Assembly (NCBI RefSeq): GCF_039523235.1
Contig: NZ_BAAAEX010000004.1
DNA length: 14,862 nt
Source of the DNA: Castellaniella ginsengisoli
Lineage (GTDB): Bacteria; Pseudomonadota; Gammaproteobacteria; Burkholderiales; Burkholderiaceae_B
Direction: 5' to 3' (one strand)
Position 1 is the first letter of the stretch, and the number at the start of each line of letters is the position of its first letter. The notes below the pieces were generated by a model. That model had not been told where the DNA came from, searched no databases, and was given only the letters and a program-made list of their open reading frames with translations. Positions 6,229 through 14,862 of the stretch are shown here, piece by piece. A program made the translations under genes and the position numbers.

Positions 6229-7422
6229 ATGCCAAAACTTCTGCCTTCAAAGCTGCCTCACGTTGGAACAACCATCTTTACTGAAATGAGTGCCTTGGCG
6301 CAGCAATGCCAATCCATCAACCTGGGACAAGGATTCCCGGACTACCCGCCGCCCGATGCCTTGATCCAGGCAGTGAGCGATGCCATGAGGCAAGGGCACA
6401 ACCAATACGCCCCTATGGCGGGAATGCCGGTGTTGCGGGAGGCCATCGCATCCAAGGTTCAGACGCAACACGGGCAGGTCTATGAAAGCCGTTCGGAAAT
6501 CACTGTGACAGCGGGCGCCACGGAAGCCTTGATGAGCAGCTTCCTGGCTCTGGCTCATCCAGGGGATGAAATCCTGCTGATCGATCCTGCCTACGATCTG
6601 TACGCCCCATCGATCCGCTTGGCGGGGGCCAGCGCAGTGCGCATACCCATGCAGGCACCTGAAACAAACCGTCCCTTATTCCGACTGGATTGGAATCGTG
6701 TCGAAAACGCCATTACGTCAAAGACACGGATGTTGGTTTTGAACTTCCCGCACAACCCGACCGGACTGACACTCAAGTCTGAGGATCTGGACGCTCTGGA
6801 AACAATACTTTCAAAACACCCCATTTTGCTGCTATCGGACGAAGCCTATGAGCACATTGTCTTCGACGGGCAGTCCCACTTGAGCCCCGTCACCCGTCCT
6901 TCATTGGCTGATCGCACGATTCTGATCTCTTCGTTCGGAAAAACATTTCATGCCACTGGATGGAAAGTGGGGTATTGCTGCGCGCCTGCGGACATTACGG
7001 CAGAAATCCGGAAGGTCCATCAGTTCACCGTCTTTTCGGTGAGTACGCCCATGCAGGCCGGCATCGCCCGGCATCTGCGCGAGTCTGACACTCTTTCTGA
7101 ACTATCCGGGTTCTATCAGAAAAAACGGGATCGTTTGGTTTCCGGACTGCAGGAAACCGTGTTGCGCCCATTGCATTCTGAAGGCACGTTTTTCTTGCTG
7201 GTGGACACGCGGGCACTCGGGCCAGGCCTGGAGAAAGAACTTGCGGTCCGTCTGACGCGTGATGTAGGTGTGGCCAGTATTCCTGTGTCTGCTTTTTATG
7301 CGGAGCCTGGCAACCCGAAGTCGAATCACGGCTTGTTGCGCTTATGTTTTGCAAAACTGGATGCCACCCTGGACCAGGCGCTGGAACGATTGCATTCTAT
7401 CCGCTCCGGTCTGGCTGGCTGA
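6229..7422 (+). CDS. PLP-dependent aminotransferase, YbdL/methionine aminotransferase-like
   Basis: A 397-residue fold-type I aminotransferase that moves an amino group from an amino acid to a keto acid using pyridoxal phosphate. It resembles E. coli YbdL (methionine-preferring) from the start (SKLPHVGTTIFTEMSALAQQ) through NLGQGFPDY (31-39) and NQYAPMAGMPVLREAIA. The PLP features are visible: TAGATEAL (94-101), HNPTG with Asn176, SDEAYEH with Asp204 and Tyr207, Schiff-base Lys238 in SSFGKTFHATGWK, and the substrate carboxylate Arg371 in LLRLCFAK. Kynurenine or other aromatic substrates are possible in this class. The ATG has only a weak Shine-Dalgarno. It is the only gene here with clearly lower GC (for example 31 of 60 bases at 6721-6780). 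No terminator is evident. Confidence 0.9.
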   Translation: MPKLLPSKLPHVGTTIFTEMSALAQQCQSINLGQGFPDYPPPDALIQAVSDAMRQGHNQYAPMAGMPVLREAIASKVQTQHGQVYESRSEITVTAGATEALMSSFLALAHPGDEILLIDPAYDLYAPSIRLAGASAVRIPMQAPETNRPLFRLDWNRVENAITSKTRMLVLNFPHNPTGLTLKSEDLDALETILSKHPILLLSDEAYEHIVFDGQSHLSPVTRPSLADRTILISSFGKTFHATGWKVGYCCAPADITAEIRKVHQFTVFSVSTPMQAGIARHLRESDTLSELSGFYQKKRDRLVSGLQETVLRPLHSEGTFFLLVDTRALGPGLEKELAVRLTRDVGVASIPVSAFYAEPGNPKSNHGLLRLCFAKLDATLDQALERLHSIRSGLAG

Positions 7423-7478
7423 GTTCTTTATGTTTTACTTCTTTCTTTTATATAAAACTGGTAAGGATAATGGGTGCC

Positions 7479-7487
7479 TGTGGACAA
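7479..7487 (-). promoter_or_regulatory. DnaA box (8/9 match)
   Basis: TGTGGACAA, the same variant as at 5641-5649. It ends 10 bp before the 19-base A/T-only run at 7498-7516. Confidence 0.6.
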
Positions 7488-7657
7488 CTCGGATAACTAA
7501 ATAATATTATTAAAATCAATTGGTTATGATGCTTTGCCCTGTGCAGGTACTTGTGTGTGGCCCAGGCATGCTTTGGGGATGGTTTCGGGATTCCGGCAAA
7601 GAGGCGGGCTTATGAACAGCTTGTCAGCAGGATGGGCACACCGCGGCGGCTCTAGAC

Positions 7658-7666
7658 TTATCCACA
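7658..7666 (+). promoter_or_regulatory. DnaA box (perfect)
   Basis: TTATCCACA on the plus strand, 9/9 match to the consensus, in the opposite orientation to the box at 7479. It lies 16 bp downstream of the metallophosphoesterase stop codon. Confidence 0.65.
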
Positions 7667-7682
7667 GGCGGGGTTCGGGAAA

Positions 7683-8750
7683 TCAGGCGACACTGGCCGT
7701 ATCGAGTGTCGAAATCCGGGCCCCGTCGTCGAATACCAGTGTGCGTTCGGGCCATAGCATGGCAGCCAGCCGGTAACGGTTTTCGGCGTTTTTTTCCGGG
7801 AATTTGCGAGCTCGCCAGCGTGCACCGACGGAATAGTCGATGCAGAATGCCTGCCGATGCCGCCCGTGCCAGGCGGCAGGGGCAACCCCTTCGAAGAGTT
7901 TTCCGTAGCGCCAGGATGTGCTCGGCTTCGGAGGTTCAAACAGACGCCAGTAGTGGCCGATCAACACAGGGGTCGGGTCGTCGTCCTGGTCCCACCAGGC
8001 CGTGCGATCGGAATAGCGCCAGCGATTGCCCGAGAAGAAAGGTTGCGGGCTGCGGGCCTCGATACCGGAGGTCAATCGCTTGATAGGGTTCAGCCGTTGT
8101 TCGAGCGATTCGTAATCCGCCACGGCATCCAGGTAGGGCGGAGGATCATTGGGATCTTCGAGCTGCTTTCCCCAGCGGTCGAGCTCGCCGCGGTAGCGGG
8201 CATGCAGATCATCGGTCTTGGCCGCCTGAATCAGGTTCAATTCCTGTTCGCGGATCAGTTCCAGGATGTTGCCCAGCGGGAAACCGGCAATGGTCTGGAT
8301 GGAAGCGGGATCCCAGGCAGCATGCACGATGCGCAACCCGGGCATGCGGATCGCCAGGGGCAGGCTGCAGAGGAAGTCGCGGATTTCAGGCCGTTCACGA
8401 GCGGATGCGCGGGAAAACGGGGCATAAAAGGGAGTGTCCGAGCTTTCCCGGCTGTCGAAGAACCAGCCGGATCCGTCCTTGGCATCGTTGGCCAGCAGGT
8501 TGATTTCATGGTTGCCCAGGATGGCAAGTGCGCGGCCTTGTTCTACGAGTTCCCGCACCCGCCGGATGACGCCGACGCTGTCGGGCCCCCGGTCACACAG
8601 GTCGCCGATGAACACCATCAGACGGTCTCGCGTTTCCGGATTTTTCTGGAGGTGGTCCAGCAAGGCATCGAGCGCCTGGATTTCTCCGTGGATGTCACCG
8701 ATGACGGTGAGGGGTTGTTCGTCCAGGGTGTGGAGTAGGGTCGGGTTCAT
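7683..8750 (-). CDS. Metallophosphoesterase, PPP/ApaH-like
   Basis: A 355-residue calcineurin-like phosphoesterase that uses two metal ions to hydrolyse phosphoesters. Metal and active-site motifs are in order: GDIHG (18-22), GDLCDRGP (49-56), GNHE (79-82), the metal-binding His143 in IVHAAWD, and GH (265-266) in LIGHYW. The GDxxDRG and GNHE pattern places it with PPP-type Ser/Thr phosphatases and ApaH, but it is longer than ApaH, with an inserted segment between about 150 and 250. The substrate cannot be told from sequence: phosphoprotein or a dinucleoside polyphosphate are both possible. The SD-like AGGA about 10 bases before the ATG sits inside a perfect inverted repeat (8757-8786). It is monocistronic, divergent from the usp gene and convergent with the aminotransferase. 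Confidence 0.88.
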   Translation of the reverse strand: MNPTLLHTLDEQPLTVIGDIHGEIQALDALLDHLQKNPETRDRLMVFIGDLCDRGPDSVGVIRRVRELVEQGRALAILGNHEINLLANDAKDGSGWFFDSRESSDTPFYAPFSRASARERPEIRDFLCSLPLAIRMPGLRIVHAAWDPASIQTIAGFPLGNILELIREQELNLIQAAKTDDLHARYRGELDRWGKQLEDPNDPPPYLDAVADYESLEQRLNPIKRLTSGIEARSPQPFFSGNRWRYSDRTAWWDQDDDPTPVLIGHYWRLFEPPKPSTSWRYGKLFEGVAPAAWHGRHRQAFCIDYSVGARWRARKFPEKNAENRYRLAAMLWPERTLVFDDGARISTLDTASVA

Positions 8751-8756
8751 CGTCCT

Positions 8757-8786
8757 ATTGTCCTTCGGGAAGGGAATCAGGACAAT
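8757..8786 (-). promoter_or_regulatory. Leader inverted repeat covering the metallophosphoesterase ribosome binding site
   Basis: ATTGTCCT (8757-8764) and AGGACAAT (8779-8786) form a perfect 8-bp inverted repeat with a 14-base loop. In the minus-strand mRNA the second arm is AGGACAAT, which holds the AGGA best placed for the ATG at 8750 (10 bases). Folding would hide it. It could instead be a protein operator in DNA for this divergent region. Confidence 0.55.
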
Positions 8787-8914
8787 GGATGATGATTGTT
8801 TGAGTCAGTTCAAGGTTTTTTCCGGTCCGTCCGTGTGCCGGGCCCTGGCATGCGGTAGAGTTGCATCGGGGCGTACAAGCGTCCGCGTTCTCGTTCTGAA
8901 TCACAGGAGCTCAT

Positions 8915-9364
8915 ATGGCGAAGGATATTGTGCTGGCGACGGATGGTTCCGCGTACAGCCTTCAGGCTGCCCGCTATATCGCAGAGTCCGGGCTGCTTCC
9001 CGAGGGCGGGGTCGTGCGGATCCTGCATGTGGCGGCCAGCCTGCCGGCCCAGGTGGGCCGGTTCGTGGATGCCTTGTCGATCCAGGGCTGGTACAAGGAG
9101 GAATCCGCCAAGGTCCTGGAACCGACGGCCGAGATTCTTCAGAAGGCGGGTATACCCCACGAAACCGAATCCAGGGTGGGTTTTGCGCCTCAGGAAATCA
9201 CCCGCTATGCGGAAGAAGTCGATGCGCACATGATTGTGATGGGCGCGCACGGACGGGGCGTGCTGCTGGACGCCGTGATCGGGTCGGTGGCCGGACGGGT
9301 GCTGGCCTTGACGCAGCGGCCGGTGCTGCTGATCCAGCATCCCGGAGACGTTTCAGGCGGGTAA
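8915..9364 (+). CDS. Universal stress protein, UspA family
   Basis: A single Usp domain of 149 residues, the usual size. The N-terminal strand holds LATDGS with Asp10. The nucleotide-binding signature G-x2-G-x9-G-S is complete (Gly110, Gly113, Gly123, Ser124, within MGAHGRG...IGS), so this is expected to be an ATP-binding member. Members help cells survive growth arrest and stress, but the precise job of this one is unknown. The ATG at 8915 has a strong AGGAG at 8905-8909. It is divergent from the metallophosphoesterase and convergent with the PIN gene: only 8 bases separate the two stop codons. Confidence 0.93.
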   Translation: MAKDIVLATDGSAYSLQAARYIAESGLLPEGGVVRILHVAASLPAQVGRFVDALSIQGWYKEESAKVLEPTAEILQKAGIPHETESRVGFAPQEITRYAEEVDAHMIVMGAHGRGVLLDAVIGSVAGRVLALTQRPVLLIQHPGDVSGG

Positions 9365-9372
9365 TCCGGTTT

Positions 9373-9981
9373 TCACCCGGGCGTTGTGACGGGCGCTTTG
9401 CTCAACAGACGCTCGAGGCGATGCAACCGCTCGCGTTGCAAGGTATCGGCCAGTGGTTCGGGAGCGCGGCCCAGCACGACAGAATCGACGGCCATGGCCT
9501 GCACGGCGGCTTGCAGGCGCGATGATCCCGCTCGCCACCAGTCGGCCAGCAATTGGTCGGGGGAATGTACATCCAGCCCCTGGCGCCGCAGTTCGGATCG
9601 GTTGAAATCCTTCAGATTCCAGGTCATCACCCGCACGGCGGGGGGACGCTGCAGGCCGCAGCGCGCCCGCCGCGCCAGGCCGGCCGCAATCACGTGGAAG
9701 TCTTTCGGATCGCTGTAGCGCAACCCGAGTTCGTAGGGGGTGGTGTTGGTTTCCATTGCGCTGGGAAAGCGCTGGTTCATGGCATCCCATTGCTCCGCCA
9801 GCTTTTCAGGCGGAATCTGCCACAAGCGTGCCGCGTTGCGGCGCCATTCCTCGCCGATGCGTTCGGTCCAGATCGGCTGGAATACGTCCAGGTCGGCCAC
9901 GCGCAGCAGCAGTTGACGCTGCAGCGTGGACATCAACACGCAGGCATCAAGGACAACGAAGGGACGGTCGGGGTGGGGCAT
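9373..9981 (-). CDS. PIN-domain protein, orphan VapC-like nuclease
   Basis: A 202-residue protein with an N-terminal PIN (RNase H-like) nuclease fold. Its expected acidic residues are visible: Asp12 in VVLDACVLM, Glu40 and Glu44 in TERIGEEW, Asp91/Asp94 in SDPKDFHVIAA, and Asp125 in TWNLKDFN. About 70 C-terminal residues lie beyond the domain. VapC toxins of this class cut RNA and usually sit next to an antitoxin gene. Here none is seen: gyrB ends 108 bp upstream and usp is convergent. I use the ATG at 9981; a TTG at 9993 is in frame but neither start has a Shine-Dalgarno. Only 32 bases separate the gyrB terminator from the start, so it may be expressed by readthrough. A housekeeping RNase role is as likely as a toxin role. 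Confidence 0.8.
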   Translation of the reverse strand: MPHPDRPFVVLDACVLMSTLQRQLLLRVADLDVFQPIWTERIGEEWRRNAARLWQIPPEKLAEQWDAMNQRFPSAMETNTTPYELGLRYSDPKDFHVIAAGLARRARCGLQRPPAVRVMTWNLKDFNRSELRRQGLDVHSPDQLLADWWRAGSSRLQAAVQAMAVDSVVLGRAPEPLADTLQRERLHRLERLLSKAPVTTPG

Positions 9982-10013
9982 GGGGCGCCGCAAGGCGGGG
10001 GATGGTGTTTGTC

Positions 10014-10048
10014 GTAAAAATGACCGCTGATCAGGCGGTCATTTTTAC
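10014..10048 (-). terminator. Rho-independent terminator downstream of gyrB
   Basis: GTAAAAATGACCGC (10014-10027) pairs perfectly over 14 bp with GCGGTCATTTTTAC (10035-10048) around a 7-base loop. On the minus strand the hairpin begins 41 bases after the gyrB stop and ends in a T-rich arm. It separates the dnaA-dnaN-gyrB unit from the PIN gene and could also act on the plus strand. Confidence 0.88.
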
Positions 10049-10089
10049 AGGCCCTATGGATGGCCAAATTTTCCGAAATCCAACAAGGA

Positions 10090-12543
<2,454 letters not shown>

Positions 12544-12592
12544 GAAAATCCTGTGGTTGAGTCCGTCGGCCGGGCGCAGGCCCGAAGGCTGT

Positions 12593-13705
12593 TCAGATGC
12601 GCATCGGCATGACGACGTACTTGAATTCCTCGTCGTTGGGCAAGGTGATCAGCACGGAAGCGTTGGCGTCGGGCTGGACGGACCAGCGCACGGTGTCGGT
12701 CTTGATGTTGGTCAGCACGTCGAGCAGGTAGCTGACGTTGAAGGCGACGTCCAGCGGTTCCTGGGCGTAATCGACTTCGAGTTCTTCGCGGGCCTCTTCT
12801 TGCTCGGCGTTGGAGGAAGACAGGCGCAGCAGGTTGTCTCCCAGTTGCAGGCGCACGCCCTTGAGTTTGTCGGTCGTCAGGATGGCGGTGCGTTGCAGGG
12901 ACGCCTGGAGGTGGTCGCGGGCGATGTCGAAGTGCCGGGTGTAGCCGGAGGGGATGACGCGGCGATAGTCGGGGAACTTGCCCTCGACGAGCTTGGAGAC
13001 GACCTCGATATCGTCGAAGCGGAAGCGGATCTGGCCGGCGGCGACGTCGATCCGCACGGCGGCCTGCTCGTCGTCGGACAGCAGGCGCTGCATTTCGTGG
13101 ATGGTCTTGCGCGGGATGATCACGTCCAGGGTGGATGCCTGGTCTTCGACCGCGATGCCGCTGTGGGCCAGGCGGTGGCCGTCGGTGGCCACGGCCCGCA
13201 CGCACCCGGGCTCGAGCACCAGCAGCAGGCCGTTCAGGTAGTAGCGGATGTCCTGCTGGGCCATGGCGAAGTGGACCTGGTTGAACAGGCTCTTCAGCGC
13301 TTTCTGGGGCATGGAGAAGGACGCCGCCCATTGGTCGGACTGGGTGACCGTGGGGTAGTCGGCCGCGTCCAGGGTCTGCAGCGCGAAACGGCTGCGGCCG
13401 GCCTGGACGGTGAGCTTGGATTCATCCAGGGACAGCCGGACGTCGCCCGACTCGGGCAGGGCGCGCAGGATGTCGAGCAGCTTGCGGGCGGCGACCGTGG
13501 TGGCCTGCGCCTCGTCGCCCACGCCGAAATCCGCGCGGGTGGTGATCTGGACTTCCAGGTCGTTGGCGAGGAATTCGAGCTGGCTGCCTTGCTTGCGGAT
13601 CAGCACGTTGGCCAGGATCGGCAGCGTATTGCGCCGCTCGACGATCCCCACCACCATCGTCAGGGGCTTGAGCACGGCATCGCGGGTCGCTTGAATGAGT
13701 TGCAT
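12593..13705 (-). CDS. dnaN: DNA polymerase III sliding clamp, beta subunit
   Basis: DnaN dimerises into the ring that tethers DNA polymerase III to DNA and docks many other replication and repair proteins. The 370-residue product (E. coli 366) has the three repeated clamp domains. Recognisable landmarks are ANVLI near residue 33, the LDAADYP stretch, RYYLNGLLL, ATDGHRLA, VIIPRKT, DDEQ, KFPDYRRVIP, and the conserved C-terminal VVMPMRI, part of the protein-binding cleft. The ATG at 13705 comes 4 bases after the dnaA stop, and its Shine-Dalgarno AAGGA overlaps the end of dnaA, so translation is probably coupled to dnaA. gyrB follows at 49 bases. Confidence 0.98.
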   Translation of the reverse strand: MQLIQATRDAVLKPLTMVVGIVERRNTLPILANVLIRKQGSQLEFLANDLEVQITTRADFGVGDEAQATTVAARKLLDILRALPESGDVRLSLDESKLTVQAGRSRFALQTLDAADYPTVTQSDQWAASFSMPQKALKSLFNQVHFAMAQQDIRYYLNGLLLVLEPGCVRAVATDGHRLAHSGIAVEDQASTLDVIIPRKTIHEMQRLLSDDEQAAVRIDVAAGQIRFRFDDIEVVSKLVEGKFPDYRRVIPSGYTRHFDIARDHLQASLQRTAILTTDKLKGVRLQLGDNLLRLSSSNAEQEEAREELEVDYAQEPLDVAFNVSYLLDVLTNIKTDTVRWSVQPDANASVLITLPNDEEFKYVVMPMRI

Positions 13706-13709
13706 CTTC

Positions 13710-14862
<1,153 letters not shown>

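Larger units (their letters stand above)
7423..7682. other. Gene-free region with DnaA boxes and A/T-only run, alternative origin candidate
   Basis: Between the convergent aminotransferase and metallophosphoesterase stops there is no gene. The region has an 8/9 DnaA box (7479-7487), a weaker 7/9 match TTATCCTTA (minus strand, 7470-7462), an A/T-only run of 19 bases (7498-7516) containing the palindrome AATAATATTATT (7500-7511), and a perfect DnaA box (7658-7666). A DnaA box set beside an AT-rich stretch is the layout of an origin core. Plus-strand G exceeds C here (22 to 13 at 7561-7620), unlike at 5341-5400. Confidence 0.45.

Noticed and set aside
9690..9700. Possible fourth parS (core TCACGTGGAA)
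   Set aside because: Only about 10 of 16 bases match and it lies within the PIN coding sequence; a similar partial match at 354-365 is inside tuf.
9982..9993. TTG start giving a PIN protein four residues longer
   Set aside because: No Shine-Dalgarno and a rare start codon; the ATG at 9981 is preferred, although it too lacks a clear Shine-Dalgarno.

Overview
The window looks like the origin-proximal part of a high-GC betaproteobacterial chromosome, most likely from the family Alcaligenaceae (the Bordetella/Achromobacter/Castellaniella group). The family assignment is my inference from gene order and protein resemblance; nothing was searched. On the minus strand the order is dnaA-dnaN-gyrB, then mnmG-rsmG-parA-parB, then tRNA-Tyr, tRNA-Gly, tRNA-Thr and tuf. 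All three tRNA genes carry an encoded CCA end.

From left to right: a 5'-truncated tuf (1-400) runs into a single N at 401 that hides the first ~54 codons. Three tRNA genes (437-756) follow, driven by a near-consensus promoter whose -35 box overlaps the parB stop codon. Next is the mnmG-rsmG-parA-parB operon (796-5168), with 4-bp overlaps at two junctions. Upstream of mnmG is a 590-bp gene-free region (5169-5758) holding three parS sites, two DnaA boxes and inverted repeats. After it come a cold-shock gene with its terminator and long leader (5759-6100), a divergent PLP aminotransferase (6229-7422), and a second gene-free region (7423-7682) with DnaA boxes and an A/T-only run. Then come a metallophosphoesterase (minus), a UspA-type protein (plus), a PIN-domain protein (minus), a strong terminator, and gyrB, dnaN and a 5'-incomplete dnaA (all minus).

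The parts fit together as chromosome maintenance. DnaA and the DnaA boxes point to replication initiation nearby. ParA, ParB and parS segregate the newly copied origin. DnaN and GyrB serve the replication fork. MnmG and RsmG modify tRNA and 16S rRNA, and EF-Tu and the tRNAs serve translation. Hand counts of G and C suggest a strand-skew switch at about 5-8 kb. That would place the origin inside this window and make dnaA-dnaN-gyrB run toward it.

I did not find a clearly new biological system. The items most worth following up are the two competing origin candidates, the parS site touching the mnmG promoter, a leader hairpin that could hide the ribosome binding site of the metallophosphoesterase, an orphan PIN gene, and the collapsed gap inside tuf.
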